A stretch of DNA of 64,000 nt from Arthrobacter terrae (GCF_015708085.1 NZ_JADNYM010000011.1:62001-126000), one strand, 5' to 3'; shown: positions 31,938 to 41,805, counted from the first letter of the stretch. Made by a program: numbers and translations. The notes: generated by a model from the letters alone, not told the origin.

Positions 31938-33166
31938 GTATGACAGATGGCCCCACGCCCTTGTCCTCGGCCAAAGCGGCGCAGTCTGCCGCGGATCGGG
32001 AGGGACTAACCACAGCACCGGGCGCCAGTATTGCGGGCCGGAGAGGCAAAAAGCCAGGCTCGCTGGGACAGCGCTGGAATGCGCTGAGCCGGCAGCAGCA
32101 ATGGTGTTTCCTGATTATCGTGGTGGTGCTTGCGTACCTGCTCCCGGTCATCAACCCCCCTATTATCACCACCGAGCCGGGTAATAACTTCGGTCTGGCC
32201 TGCTTCGATATGGCGCGCTTCGCGCTGATCGCCATTGGTCTGAACGTGGTCATCGGCTACGCCGGCCTGCTGGACCTTGGTTACGTTGCCTTCTTCGCCG
32301 TCGGTGCGTATGTGTCGGCCATGCTGACCAGTCCGGATTCCGCGTTCCTGAAGATCCCGTATCTGTGGACCATCCCGGTAGCCATGGCCGTCACGATGTT
32401 CTTTGGTGTCATACTCGGCATTCCCACCCTGCGGCTTCGCGGTGACTACCTGGCCATTGTGACGCTGGGTTTTGGCGAAATTGTCCGGATTCTGGCGACC
32501 ATCATCCCGGCCATGAAGGGACAGGTCGGCTTCCAGTCGGTCGGCCACCCGCCGGGCACCGCCGCCGATGGGAATCCCATCTTCACTAACTCCAACGGCG
32601 TTCCCTGGTATTGGCTGATCCTCACCGTGATCATCATCGTGCTGCTGCTGGTTGGTAATCTGGAGCGCAGCCGAGTTGGCCGGGCCTGGGTGGCCATCCG
32701 CGAGGACGAGGACGCCGCGGAGATCATGGGCGTTCCAACCTTCAAGTACAAGGTCTGGGCCTTCGCGATCGGCGCTTCCATCGGCGGGCTCTCCGGTGCA
32801 CTTTTTTCCGGTCAGGTCGGTTTCATCAGTAACCAGCGTTTTGACGTCTACACCTCCATTCTGTTCGTCGCTGCCGTTGTTCTCGGTGGGGCCGGCAATA
32901 AGGTGGGTGCCATTGTCGGCGGTGCGCTGGTCAGCTACATACCGCTGCGTTTCACTGCCATTGCCGAATACAAATATTTGATTTTCGGTATTCTCCTGGT
33001 GGTCATCATGATATTCCGCTCGCAGGGACTCTTCCCGGCGCGGCAGAAGCTGCTGGCTTATGGCCGTGACGCGGTCAAGTGGATGTTCAAGAGGGACGAC
33101 GGCGAACACGGCACGGGCGCGAAGCGGACCACCGGCACGGCGCAGGAAAAAGGAGCGCAGGCATGA
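31934..33166 (+). CDS. livM: Branched-chain amino-acid ABC transporter permease LivM
   Basis: 410 residues from ATG 31934 with GAAGGAG upstream. A cytosolic N-terminus of about 60 residues precedes the first membrane span. Marks: FGLACFDMARFALIAIGLNVVIGYAGLLDLG region, RVGRAWVAIREDEDAAEIMGV and VLGGAGNKVGAIVGG. It ends in a charged tail of about 40 residues and overlaps livG by 4 bases. Confidence 0.92.
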   Translation: MSMTDGPTPLSSAKAAQSAADREGLTTAPGASIAGRRGKKPGSLGQRWNALSRQQQWCFLIIVVVLAYLLPVINPPIITTEPGNNFGLACFDMARFALIAIGLNVVIGYAGLLDLGYVAFFAVGAYVSAMLTSPDSAFLKIPYLWTIPVAMAVTMFFGVILGIPTLRLRGDYLAIVTLGFGEIVRILATIIPAMKGQVGFQSVGHPPGTAADGNPIFTNSNGVPWYWLILTVIIIVLLLVGNLERSRVGRAWVAIREDEDAAEIMGVPTFKYKVWAFAIGASIGGLSGALFSGQVGFISNQRFDVYTSILFVAAVVLGGAGNKVGAIVGGALVSYIPLRFTAIAEYKYLIFGILLVVIMIFRSQGLFPARQKLLAYGRDAVKWMFKRDDGEHGTGAKRTTGTAQEKGAQA

Positions 33167-34245
33167 GCGGAGATCACAACGAGGACCTGCCGAGGCACAC
33201 GGCGGACTGGCCGGTGGGTAAGCCGGTCGATCCCGACGGCGACGGACACCAGAAGGACGGCCATCCCACTGCCGAACACGCCGGTGATCACGTCGAATAC
33301 GGCGGGCACCCCGGTGAGCCGGGACAGCATGTGAGCGCAGACAGCGGCCGGCGCCCCGGCGGCGCCGCGGAACCTGCAGCCATCCACCGGGATGCGCTTG
33401 CCGCACAGGGGATCGATCGGGACGTGGCCGAGACGGTGGCGCCGGAGCGGGAAATCGGTGTCAAGGTCGGCGACAGCCTGGTCCAAGTGCAGAACCTGAC
33501 GGTGAAGTTCGGCGGTCTGCTGGCCTTGGACAACGTTTCGTTTGATATCAAACGCGGCGAGATCCTGGGTCTGATCGGTCCTAACGGTGCCGGCAAGACC
33601 ACCTGCTTCAATGCCATGACCGGGGTGTACAAACCCAGCAGCGGCAAGGTGCTGCTGGAAGGCCAGTCCATTGGCGGGGTAAAACAGCACAAGATCACCC
33701 GGATGGGGCTGGCCCGGACCTTCCAGAACATCAGGCTCTTCGCGGAGATGACGGCACTGGAGAATGTCGTCGTCGGACTTGACGCCCGGCATAAGACCAG
33801 CGTGGGTCGGGCACTGCTGCGCCTGCCGACGCACATCCGTGAGGAGAAGTCGGCCATCGATCGTGGCATGGCCCTGCTGGACTTTGTCGGGATTGCCGAT
33901 CACTGGGATGTACTGTCCCGGCATCTGCCGTACGGGCACCAGCGCCGGCTCGAAATAGCGCGCGCGCTCGCAACAGACCCAAAGGTCCTGTGCCTTGATG
34001 AGCCCGCAGCCGGCTTCAACCCCGCGGAAAAGGAAGAGCTGATGACGCTCATCCGCACCATCCGGGATGACGGCTACACCGTGCTGCTGATCGAGCACGA
34101 TATGAAACTGGTGATGGGGGTGACGGACCGGATCGTGGTGCTGGAGTTCGGCAAGAAGATTGCCGACGGCGCGCCGCGTGCGATCCGCGAAGACCCCCGT
34201 GTGATTTCCGCATACCTAGGAGAGCCCGAAGATGACGTTGCTTGA
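33163..34245 (+). CDS. livG: Branched-chain amino-acid ABC transporter ATPase LivG with His-rich extension
   Basis: 360 residues; ordinary LivG is about 255. The ABC domain starts near residue 105: Walker A GPNGAGKTT (139-147), signature LPYGHQRRLEIARAL, Walker B VLCLDEPAAGFNP and the C-terminal LivG motif DRIVVLEFGKKIADG. The first 100 residues are a Gly/Asp/Pro-rich extension with nine His in the first 75 (DGHQKDGHPTAEHAGDH in the middle). ATG 33163 has AAAGGAG upstream and overlaps livM, so the extension is very probably translated. Possible roles are metal binding or a disordered linker; neither is shown. Confidence 0.92.
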   Translation: MSGDHNEDLPRHTADWPVGKPVDPDGDGHQKDGHPTAEHAGDHVEYGGHPGEPGQHVSADSGRRPGGAAEPAAIHRDALAAQGIDRDVAETVAPEREIGVKVGDSLVQVQNLTVKFGGLLALDNVSFDIKRGEILGLIGPNGAGKTTCFNAMTGVYKPSSGKVLLEGQSIGGVKQHKITRMGLARTFQNIRLFAEMTALENVVVGLDARHKTSVGRALLRLPTHIREEKSAIDRGMALLDFVGIADHWDVLSRHLPYGHQRRLEIARALATDPKVLCLDEPAAGFNPAEKEELMTLIRTIRDDGYTVLLIEHDMKLVMGVTDRIVVLEFGKKIADGAPRAIREDPRVISAYLGEPEDDVA

Positions 34246-34945
34246 GCTGGACAATGTAAGCGTCCACTATGGGCGGATCCAGGCGATCAAGGACATGTCC
34301 TTCACCGTCGAGGAGGGGGAGATCGTCTCGCTGATCGGTGCCAATGGGGCCGGTAAAACGACGACGATGAAAACCATTTCCGGGCTGCTGAACCCGTCAG
34401 CCGGGTCCATCAGGTTTGCCGGGAAAGACATTACCAAGATGAAGGCGCACATCCGGGTGGTGCAGGGGATCTCGCAGGCACCGGAAGGCCGCGGCGTGTT
34501 CCCCGGCATGACCGTGTTGGAGAACCTGGACATGGGGGCCTTCGGGCGCAAGGACCGCAGCGGCATGGCCACAGATATTGCCCGCGTTTTTGCTCTTTTT
34601 CCCCGGCTGGAGGAGCGTCAGAAGCAACTCGGCGGAACCATGTCCGGCGGCGAGCAGCAGATGCTGGCGATCGGGCGTGCGCTGATGTCCAACCCGAAGC
34701 TGCTGCTCCTGGACGAACCTTCCATGGGGCTGGCGCCGCAGTTCATCCGGCAGATTTTCAAGATCATCACGGAGATCAACAGCCAGGGCACCACGGTATT
34801 GCTGGTGGAGCAGAACGCCAACCAGGCACTGGCCCGCGCGCACCGGGCCTTCGTCCTGGAGACCGGTGAAATCACGCACAGCGGGACGGGCAAGGAACTG
34901 CTCGCCAACCCGGCGATCAAGGAGGCGTACCTGGGCGTCGGCTAG
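34232..34945 (+). CDS. livF: Branched-chain amino-acid ABC transporter ATPase LivF
   Basis: 237 residues, normal length. Walker A GANGAGKTTT, LivF-specific ISQAPEGRGVFPGMTVLENL, signature MSGGEQQMLAIGRAL, Walker B LLLLDEPSMGLAP. It overlaps livG by 14 bases with GGAG ahead. Last gene of the operon; a long palindrome follows at 35006. Confidence 0.95.
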   Translation: MTLLELDNVSVHYGRIQAIKDMSFTVEEGEIVSLIGANGAGKTTTMKTISGLLNPSAGSIRFAGKDITKMKAHIRVVQGISQAPEGRGVFPGMTVLENLDMGAFGRKDRSGMATDIARVFALFPRLEERQKQLGGTMSGGEQQMLAIGRALMSNPKLLLLDEPSMGLAPQFIRQIFKIITEINSQGTTVLLVEQNANQALARAHRAFVLETGEITHSGTGKELLANPAIKEAYLGVG

Positions 34946-35005
34946 CCCTCGTACCGGCCCGTTGGCACGGGGCCGTTGGCACCGGGCCAGGGCACGGGGC
35001 CAGGC

Positions 35006-35090
35006 TTTGCCCAGTTTCCAGGTCCGGACGATGGCGTATTGTAGTGACACGCCGTCGGCCGGACGTCTTTGGGGGCGGAAACTGGGCAAA
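35006..35090. repeat. 85-bp imperfect palindrome between livF and the oxidoreductase gene
   Basis: Outer arms TTTGCCCAGTTTCC (35006-35019) and GGAAACTGGGCAAA (35077-35090) pair perfectly. Inner arms GTCCGGACGATGGCGT (35022-35037) and ACGCCGTCGGCCGGAC (35049-35064) pair at 14 of 16. Loop of 11 bases. It lies between convergent genes and lacks a T-run. It is unrelated in sequence to the 70-bp palindromes. The 34946-35156 gap holds also a GGCACGGGGCC-type repeat (34965-35000) and nothing else I can name. Confidence 0.8.
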
Positions 35091-35156
35091 TGTCTACGCG
35101 CGCGGGCGGCTAATTGAGGCCATCCGGTGATTCTTACAGCACCTCGTTGTGGCCGG

Positions 35157-36302
35157 TCACCCGGCGCTTGTGGCATCCGCGGGGTAGGTGATGCCGAGCT
35201 GGCCCCGGACTCCGTCGAACAGCGCCATAATGGCCAGCGAATCAGCCAGCGGCATCGTCGGGCTCTCGGTGAGGCCCTGTTGGATGCACCGTGTCACTTC
35301 GCGCAGCTGGTACGTGTAACCCCTGCCGGGAAAGTCGAAACTCTCCACCCGCGCCGGCTCGGAGCCGATCTGAATCTCCAGTGCTGTGGGGTTGTTAATG
35401 GAACCGGTGCTCCGCAGGAAACCCTTGGAACCAGCGACGACGGCGGTGCGTGGCCCGTATGCGGTCAGCGACGAGGTGAGTTGGGCCAGGGCCCCGGACG
35501 GATAGGCCAGTGTGATGGCGTTTTGGCTGTCGACTCCCCAGGGAGTCAGGGTTCCCGACGCGGTGACCGACGCGGGGGCGCCAAGCGTCCCCCAGGCCCA
35601 GAGCAGGGGGTAAACGGTCAGATCCAGCAGGGCCCCGCCGCCGGCTTCGGGAGCCCAGATGCGCGCAGTGCGGTCCGTCCCCGCGGGGAATCCCAGGTCC
35701 GCCTGGACCCATTGCACGTCGCCCATTTCCCCCGAGGCAGCGATCTCGAAAGCACGCTGCATGCCCGGGACGAACCGTGCCCACACCGCCTCCATGAGAA
35801 AGAGGCCGCGCTCCCGGGCCAGGTCAATCAGTTCCGCCGCTTCGCGGACGTTGATGGTCAGGGCTTTTTCGCAGAGAACGTGTTTCCCCGCCTCCAGGGC
35901 AGCCCTCGCCACCGCGTAATGCTGGGCGTGCGGGGTGGCGACGTAGACCACGTCCACCTCGGGGTCCTGCACCAGCTGCAGGTAACCCGGAGACGCCCTG
36001 CCGTCGTCGCCGTTCACGCCCACCCGGCGGCCGCTCGCGTCGCTGTCCATAGTGCCGCCGTCGTAATAGTGGCGCTTGAAGCCGAAGTGCGCAGCGAAGT
36101 CAGCGGCTTTTCCGCGGCTTCGTGAGCTGACAGCCTGCAGGACAGCGTCCTCCAGCAGCGCCAGCTCCGAGGTCACGGTGTGGGCAATGTTTCCGGTGGC
36201 CACGACGCCCCAGCGCAACGGCTCTCCGGTGGCGTTGAGGGTGTGCGGGGAACCGGAGGCGTACCAGTCCGGTCTGGCGATGTAGCGGGGGGAGGTGCTC
36301 AT
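35157..36302 (-). CDS. Gfo/Idh/MocA family oxidoreductase
   Basis: 381 residues. N-terminal Rossmann domain (LRWGVVATGNIAHTVTSEL near 28-46) and the family's HVLCEKALTINVREA motif with the catalytic-site Lys. C-terminal alpha/beta domain with GGGALLDLTVYPLLWAWG. These enzymes oxidise sugars, inositols or their derivatives with NAD(P). It lies downstream of the sugar-import operon in the same direction but behind a strong terminator, so it may be separately expressed. Substrate unknown. Confidence 0.85.
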   Translation of the reverse strand: MSTSPRYIARPDWYASGSPHTLNATGEPLRWGVVATGNIAHTVTSELALLEDAVLQAVSSRSRGKAADFAAHFGFKRHYYDGGTMDSDASGRRVGVNGDDGRASPGYLQLVQDPEVDVVYVATPHAQHYAVARAALEAGKHVLCEKALTINVREAAELIDLARERGLFLMEAVWARFVPGMQRAFEIAASGEMGDVQWVQADLGFPAGTDRTARIWAPEAGGGALLDLTVYPLLWAWGTLGAPASVTASGTLTPWGVDSQNAITLAYPSGALAQLTSSLTAYGPRTAVVAGSKGFLRSTGSINNPTALEIQIGSEPARVESFDFPGRGYTYQLREVTRCIQQGLTESPTMPLADSLAIMALFDGVRGQLGITYPADATSAG

Positions 36303-36347
36303 CCTGCCATCATGCCAGAGCGCCGTGCGGGGCTGGTGGGAAATGCA

Positions 36348-36385
36348 AAAGGTCCCCGTCCCGGATAAACGGGACGGGGACCTTT
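36348..36385 (-). terminator. Strong terminator after the sugar-import operon
   Basis: AAAGGTCCCCGTCCCG (36348-36363), loop GATAAA, CGGGACGGGGACCTTT (36370-36385): a 16-bp perfect stem. On the minus strand it is followed by TGCATTT. It ends the mmsA-mmsB-chvE transcript. Confidence 0.92.
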
Positions 36386-36418
36386 GAGTGATCCGCAGGA
36401 TTACTGGGCCGGCTGGAG

Positions 36419-37513
36419 CTACTTGGTCAGCGGTGCCAGCAGCTTGTCATTGGCATAAACCTCGGCTGCGTTGGCCTTGGTGACGATGACCGGCTTGAGG
36501 TAGAAGGTGGGGACCTTCTTGGTGCCATTGTCGGTTTCGGTGCTGGTCTCAGGGGTCTTTCCGGCCTGAAGATCCTTCACCATGTCGATGGCGTGGTTCA
36601 CCAGCGCGGTGGTGTCCTTGTAGATGGTGGAATACTGCTCGCCGGCCATGATGGACTTCACAGACTCCACCTCCGAGTCCTGACCGGTGACGACAGGAAG
36701 CGGCTTGCCCGCTGCTTTCACCGATGTGATGATGGCGCGGGCCAAGGTGTCATTGGGTGAGAGTACGCCATCGAGCGTCGTGGAGGTATAGCTTCCTGCC
36801 AAGAGGGTGTCCATCCGCTTCTGCGCATTTTCCGCTTTCCAGCCCTGCGTCACTGCCTGCGGGAAGGACGTCTGTCCCGAGACAACCTTCAGCGTACCGT
36901 CGTCGATCTTAGGCTGCAGGATGTTCATGGCACCGTCGAAGAAGACCTTCGCATTGGCATCGTCGGGAGAACCGGCAAAGAGCTCAATGTTATAGGGCCC
37001 GGAGGGCTTCTTGGCCTTCATCCCGTCCAGCAGGGCCTGGCCCTGCAGCTGGCCCACCTTGTAATTGTCGTAAGCGACGTAATAATCCACGTTGTCCGTG
37101 TTCAAAAGGATTCGGTCGTACGCGATGATCGTAGCGCCGGAGTCTTTAGCCTGCTTTAGCTGGGTACCCAACTGCGCTCCGTCGATGGCACCGACAATTA
37201 TGACCTTGGCGCCTTTGGTGATCATGGAGCTGATCTGGTTCTGCTGTTCAGAAACGCCGCCATTGGCGAACTGGACATCGCCTTTGAAACCCGCAGACTT
37301 CAGGCCGTCGTTGAACAGGCCTTCGGCCTGGACCCAGTTTTCGGAGGTTTTCTGCGGCAGTGCTACGCCGATCTGCGCATCTTTGGCGAAGCCGGCCGCG
37401 CCGGAAGTGCCACCGGCGGTGGACCCGGTGTCAGCCCGGCCGCAACCGGTCAGCGCTAGGGCCGACACGGTGGCAATGACCGCGATGGTCTTCACCGATT
37501 TGAGGTTCAACAT
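36419..37513 (-). CDS. chvE: Multiple-monosaccharide ABC transporter binding lipoprotein
   Basis: 364 residues from ATG 37513. Lipobox ALALTGCGR (Cys about 21), then a periplasmic-binding type-I fold: IGVALPQKTSENWVQAEG, IIVGAIDGAQLGTQLKQAK, TIIAYDRILLNTDNVDYYVAYDN region, and LPVVTGQDSEVESVKSIMAG. This pattern is of the ChvE group (xylose, glucose, arabinose and similar). It is the last gene of the importer operon; binding protein last is less common than first. Confidence 0.9.
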   Translation of the reverse strand: MLNLKSVKTIAVIATVSALALTGCGRADTGSTAGGTSGAAGFAKDAQIGVALPQKTSENWVQAEGLFNDGLKSAGFKGDVQFANGGVSEQQNQISSMITKGAKVIIVGAIDGAQLGTQLKQAKDSGATIIAYDRILLNTDNVDYYVAYDNYKVGQLQGQALLDGMKAKKPSGPYNIELFAGSPDDANAKVFFDGAMNILQPKIDDGTLKVVSGQTSFPQAVTQGWKAENAQKRMDTLLAGSYTSTTLDGVLSPNDTLARAIITSVKAAGKPLPVVTGQDSEVESVKSIMAGEQYSTIYKDTTALVNHAIDMVKDLQAGKTPETSTETDNGTKKVPTFYLKPVIVTKANAAEVYANDKLLAPLTK

Positions 37514-37585
37514 GGTTATCGCTTTCTTTGAGGGGAATACATATTCTGCTGGATAAAGTATGTGAGCCGACCCCACCACTCCGGG

Positions 37586-38851
37586 CTAAACGCCGGCCGG
37601 CGTCGAAATGATGTCTTTCGTCTCAGTCGTCTCGGCTTGCGGCCTATTGCCGAAGTTCCGCATGAGGAGCCCGGTGATGGATTTCTTGCCCTGGCTCTTG
37701 TTATAAACATCAAAGACGACGGCGGCCAGGAGCACGAGTCCTTTGATGATCTGAGTGATGTCGGCGCCCGCGCCCAGAAGCTGGAGGCCATTGTTCAGTA
37801 CTGCCATTACGAGCCCGCCGATGACGGAGCCGACAACGGTGCCGACACCGCCCGTCACAGCCGCGCCGCCGATGAAGACCGCTGCGATCGCATCAAGTTC
37901 CCAGCCGACGCCGTCGAACGGTCCGGAAGCGTTGGAACGACCGATAAAGATCATTCCGGCCAGACCGGCAAGCACCGCCATGTTCAGCATGACCAGGAAG
38001 TCGACTTTCTTGCTCTTGACGCCGGAAAGCGCAGCCGCATGGCGGTTGCCACCGACGGCGTAGATGTGCCGGCCAATAATGGTGCGTGAGGAGACGAAGC
38101 CATAGATCAGCACCAGGAGACCGAGAATCACTCCCGGAATGGGAAAAGAAGTGCCGGGGCGGCCGGTGGCAAACAGATAGGTTGTATAGAGGACCGCGGC
38201 GGAGAGAACGACTATCTTCGTGACGGAGACCCATAGCGGGGAAACCACGGCGCCGATGGACTCAGCGTTCCTGCGGGTGTGTACCTCGCCCCAGATAATC
38301 GCAGCCACGGCGATCAGGCCAAGCAAAACCGTGAGGTTGTTATAGCCGGTGTTGGGCCCGACCTCGGGCAGGTAACCGGCACCAATGTACTGGAAGTCCT
38401 TGGGAACGGGGATGGTGTTGGACTTGCCGACAAGCTGGTTGGCCCCACGGAACAGGAGCATGCCGGCGAGCGTAACGATAAACGCAGGAATGCCGACGTA
38501 AGCAACGAAGAATCCCTGCCAGGCTCCGATAAGCGCCCCGAGCACCAGGCCAATGAGAATCCCCATGAACCAGGGCAGATGCCAATCCCGCATGGTCATC
38601 GCAACGACGATGCCCACGAACGCGGCTATCGATCCAACGGAGAGGTCAATGTGGCCGGCGATGATAACCAGCACCATGCCGATGGCCAGGATGAGGATAT
38701 ATGCATTTCCGTTGAAAAGATTGATCACATTATCCGGGGTCAAGGTGAGACCGCCGGTGAAAACCTGGAAAAAGATGATCAGGAAAATCAGCGCAAAGAT
38801 CATCCCGAACTGGCGGGTATTGCCGCCGAAAAGCTGCTTGATGCCATTCAT
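37586..38851 (-). CDS. mmsB: Multiple-monosaccharide ABC transporter permease
   Basis: 421 residues, about ten membrane segments. Family marks: GMVLVIIAGHIDLSVGSIAAFVG, GIPAFIVTLAGMLLFRG and GRHIYAVGGNRHAAALSGV. RbsC/XylH type. It follows mmsA after 26 bases. AGGA lies upstream of the ATG. Confidence 0.92.
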   Translation of the reverse strand: MNGIKQLFGGNTRQFGMIFALIFLIIFFQVFTGGLTLTPDNVINLFNGNAYILILAIGMVLVIIAGHIDLSVGSIAAFVGIVVAMTMRDWHLPWFMGILIGLVLGALIGAWQGFFVAYVGIPAFIVTLAGMLLFRGANQLVGKSNTIPVPKDFQYIGAGYLPEVGPNTGYNNLTVLLGLIAVAAIIWGEVHTRRNAESIGAVVSPLWVSVTKIVVLSAAVLYTTYLFATGRPGTSFPIPGVILGLLVLIYGFVSSRTIIGRHIYAVGGNRHAAALSGVKSKKVDFLVMLNMAVLAGLAGMIFIGRSNASGPFDGVGWELDAIAAVFIGGAAVTGGVGTVVGSVIGGLVMAVLNNGLQLLGAGADITQIIKGLVLLAAVVFDVYNKSQGKKSITGLLMRNFGNRPQAETTETKDIISTPAGV

Positions 38852-38877
38852 GATGTGGGTCCTGTTTCTTCCGTGGT

Positions 38878-40422
38878 TCAGGCGGATTTCTTAGCCGCGG
38901 TCATAAGTTTCATCAGCGATTCCTGGTTGGCGGCTTCTTTGCTCACAACGCCGGTGATGGCGCCCTCGAAGATGGTGTAAATCCGGTCGGAGATACCCAG
39001 GAGTTCCGGGAGTTCGGAGGAAATGACGATGACTCCTTTGCCCTGGTTAGCGAGTTGCTGAATGATGCCGTAGATCTCGTACTTGGCCCCAACATCGATG
39101 CCGCGGGTGGGCTCGTCCAGGATCAGCAGGTCGGGGTCAGCGAACATCCATTTGGCCAGCACCACTTTTTGCTGGTTTCCACCCGAAAGCTTGTCCACGC
39201 CTTCGTCCACGCTGGGTGCCTTGGTGCGCAGCTGTTTGCGGTAAGACTCGGCAACGGTATATTCCTTGTTCACGTCTACTACGGAATACTTGGAAACCTT
39301 CTGCAGTGCCGCCGAGACGGTGGTTTCTTTGATGTCGTCCAGCAGATTCAGGCCCAACGATTTACGGTCCTCGGTGAGGTAGCCGATGCCGTGCCGGATG
39401 GCCTGTGGAACGGTTCGCAGGACGATCTCCTTCCCGTCCTTAATGATCTGTCCCGAGACGAAGTTCCCGTAGGAGCGGCCAAAGACGGACCGCGCGAGTT
39501 CGGTGCGCCCGGCACCCATCAGACCGGCAAATCCAACAATTTCTCCGCGCCTGACGTTGAAGCTGGCATTTTTGCAGACCAGTCTGTCAGCAACCTGCGG
39601 GTGCCGAACAGTCCAGTTCCTGACCTCGAAGAAGACCTCGCCGATGTTCGGTGTGTGGTCGGGAAAACGTGATTCCAAGGTCCGTCCCACCATGCCCTTG
39701 ATAATCCGGTCCTCGTCGACGCCGTCGTCCTTCACATCGAGAGTTTCGATGGTCCTGCCGTCGCGGATGATGGTGATGGAATCCGCCACCTGCTCAATCT
39801 CATTGAGCTTGTGGGAGATCATGATGGAGCTGATCCCCTTGCTCTTGAGCCCGCGGATCAGATCCAGCAAGTGCTGGGAGTCCGTTTCGTTCAGGGCCGC
39901 GGTGGGTTCGTCGAGGATCAGCAGCTTGACGGATTTGTTCAGCGCCTTGGCGATCTCCACGAGCTGCTGCTTGCCCACACCGATCTCCTTGATCGGTGTG
40001 TCCGGGTCATCGCGCAGCCCCACCCGGGCCAGCAGATCGAGGGAGCGACGTCGGGCCTGGTTCCAGTCAATGGCCCCGAATTTCGTTGGCTCATTGCCAA
40101 GGAAGATGTTTTCCAGAATGGACAGTTCGGGGATGAGCGCCAGTTCCTGGTGGATGATCACGATTCCGGCGGCCTCACTTGCACGGATATCCTTGAATTC
40201 ACAGGCCTGGCCCTGGAAAACAATGTCCCCGCTGTAGCTGCCGTAGGGATAGACGCCGGAGAGGACCTTCATCAGCGTCGATTTACCCGCGCCGTTCTCA
40301 CCGCAGATGGCGTGGATCTCGTTCGCCCGCACGCTGATGGAGACGTCCGAGAGGGCTTTGACGCCGGGAAATTCTTTGGTAATGGAGCGCATCTCCAGGA
40401 TTACCGGGCTGCTGGACACCAT
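38878..40422 (-). CDS. mmsA: Multiple-monosaccharide ABC transporter ATPase, two ABC domains
   Basis: 514 residues. First domain: Walker [10 protein letters not shown], signature [15 protein letters not shown], Walker [16 protein letters not shown]. Second domain: degenerate Walker [10 protein letters not shown], signature [28 protein letters not shown]. This RbsA/XylG layout with a degenerate second nucleotide site is usual. First gene of the operon, with a promoter and a ROK-type operator upstream. Confidence 0.95.
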   Translation of the reverse strand: MVSSSPVILEMRSITKEFPGVKALSDVSISVRANEIHAICGENGAGKSTLMKVLSGVYPYGSYSGDIVFQGQACEFKDIRASEAAGIVIIHQELALIPELSILENIFLGNEPTKFGAIDWNQARRRSLDLLARVGLRDDPDTPIKEIGVGKQQLVEIAKALNKSVKLLILDEPTAALNETDSQHLLDLIRGLKSKGISSIMISHKLNEIEQVADSITIIRDGRTIETLDVKDDGVDEDRIIKGMVGRTLESRFPDHTPNIGEVFFEVRNWTVRHPQVADRLVCKNASFNVRRGEIVGFAGLMGAGRTELARSVFGRSYGNFVSGQIIKDGKEIVLRTVPQAIRHGIGYLTEDRKSLGLNLLDDIKETTVSAALQKVSKYSVVDVNKEYTVAESYRKQLRTKAPSVDEGVDKLSGGNQQKVVLAKWMFADPDLLILDEPTRGIDVGAKYEIYGIIQQLANQGKGVIVISSELPELLGISDRIYTIFEGAITGVVSKEAANQESLMKLMTAAKKSA

Positions 40423-40517
40423 GATGATCTACGCCTCCAAAGCGACTTCATTGTCTTGCACTGGTTTCACACATTCTGCGGACATCTGGTGGCGCTGGAT
40501 GATGCGGCCTGAAGAAA

Positions 40518-40547
40518 AGTAAACTCGGTCGCAGTAGTTGTCGTCAA
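40518..40547 (-). promoter_or_regulatory. Promoter of mmsA-mmsB-chvE
   Basis: On the minus strand TTGACG (40547-40542), 18-base spacer, TTTACT (40523-40518). The -35 box lies inside the 25-bp motif at 40537-40561. Confidence 0.65.
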
Positions 40548-40561
40548 GTCTTTAACGCAAC
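40537..40561 (-). promoter_or_regulatory. Probable ROK-repressor operator, mmsA promoter
   Basis: 25-bp imperfect dyad with end blocks GTTGT and CGCAAC and an inner GTCAAG (plus strand). It matches the motif in the ROK gene's own promoter at 21 of 25 positions. It covers the -35 box, so binding would block transcription. Confidence 0.75.
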
Positions 40562-40580
40562 GACTCGGTAACGGTGGATT

Positions 40581-41780
40581 CTAACGACGACTGATCCCCT
40601 GCTGCGCGAACACCAGTGAGGCGGCTCCAAGGGCTTCCGCCCGGTCACCCAGGGAGGACATGGCCAACGTAGTGCTCTCGCCCACGACGGGCACGGCGTG
40701 GCGCAGGAGACCACGCCGGATCGGGTCCAGCAGGATGGCTCCCAGCCCGGCCAAGGGCCCCCCGACAACAATGATTTCCGGGTTTATCAGATTGGCAACG
40801 TTGCCGATCGCCCGGCCCACCGCAAGGCCGGCATCGTCGATCACCCGCAGCGTTGCTGAGTCCTTTGCCAGCGCACGGCTCACAATGTCACCGACGGTCA
40901 ACGGTTCCGCAGAGCCCCGGCCCAGGAGTTCAATCATTGTGGCAGTAGAAGCCACCGTCTCCAGACAACCGCGGTTACCGCACCGGCAGATCGGTCCGTG
41001 TTCATTAATCGTGGCGTGACCGATCTCGCCCGTCACCCCGACGTGCCCATAGTAGGGGGCCCCATTGAGAATAAGACCCGCACCGATCCCGCTGCCGATT
41101 TTCAGGAACATCAAATTACTCACGGAACCGTACTGGCCCCACGTTACCTCGGCCAGAGCGCCCAAATTCGCATCATTATCTGCATACACAGGAACTTCCA
41201 GGACCTTTTCGAGCCGGTCCAGCAGATGAATTCCCACCCATTCGGGCAAAATAGCTCCCTGAACCACCGTGCCCGTCCGGCGGTCGATTGGACCGGGGAT
41301 GCCTGCCCCTGCGCCGACAATCGCGCTTCGAGGAAGGTCCGCTTCGGCCAGCAGCCGGGCCAGCAGATCCGCCGCGGCTTTAATGCTTTCGCTGGCATGG
41401 TGCCCCAACGGCAGCGGCACCGCGCGCTCGGCGACAACCTGATAACTGAGGTTTGCCAGCACCACCCGGACATGGCTCCGGCCGAAATCAATGCCAACGG
41501 CGATGGCGCCGTTCCCATTGAAGGTCACCGACACGGCACGGCGCCCGGAACTGGTGGTGGGTGAGGTAAACACCAGACCCTTGGCGGCCATGTTTTTGAC
41601 AATATTGGAGACGGTGGCCGTGGAGAGCCCGGTGGAGCGTGAGATTTCCGCCTGAGTTGAGGGCCCGGATCCAAGCAGGGTGTCGATGATGCGCTGCCGG
41701 TTCAGCTGGCGCAGGGCAGTCTGGGACCCTGGGTTACGGGAGCGTCTCTTCATCTCGATGGTGCGGTCGTCGTCGGCCAT
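40581..41780 (-). CDS. ROK-family transcriptional repressor
   Basis: 399 residues from ATG 41780 (ATG 41753 possible). N-terminal winged HTH (about 25-80, STQAEISRSTGLSTATVSNIVKNM), then the ROK sugar-kinase-like domain: VGIDFGRSHVRVVLAN, GAGAGIPGPID, and the zinc motif CRCGNRGCLETVAS. It is adjacent to and in the same direction as the mmsA operon, with a separate promoter. Shared operators at both promoters suggest repression of sugar import and autoregulation, relieved by a sugar. Confidence 0.92.
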   Translation of the reverse strand: MADDDRTIEMKRRSRNPGSQTALRQLNRQRIIDTLLGSGPSTQAEISRSTGLSTATVSNIVKNMAAKGLVFTSPTTSSGRRAVSVTFNGNGAIAVGIDFGRSHVRVVLANLSYQVVAERAVPLPLGHHASESIKAAADLLARLLAEADLPRSAIVGAGAGIPGPIDRRTGTVVQGAILPEWVGIHLLDRLEKVLEVPVYADNDANLGALAEVTWGQYGSVSNLMFLKIGSGIGAGLILNGAPYYGHVGVTGEIGHATINEHGPICRCGNRGCLETVASTATMIELLGRGSAEPLTVGDIVSRALAKDSATLRVIDDAGLAVGRAIGNVANLINPEIIVVGGPLAGLGAILLDPIRRGLLRHAVPVVGESTTLAMSSLGDRAEALGAASLVFAQQGISRR

Positions 41781-41805
41781 AAATAGTAGAGTGCAGCAAT
41801 CGAAC

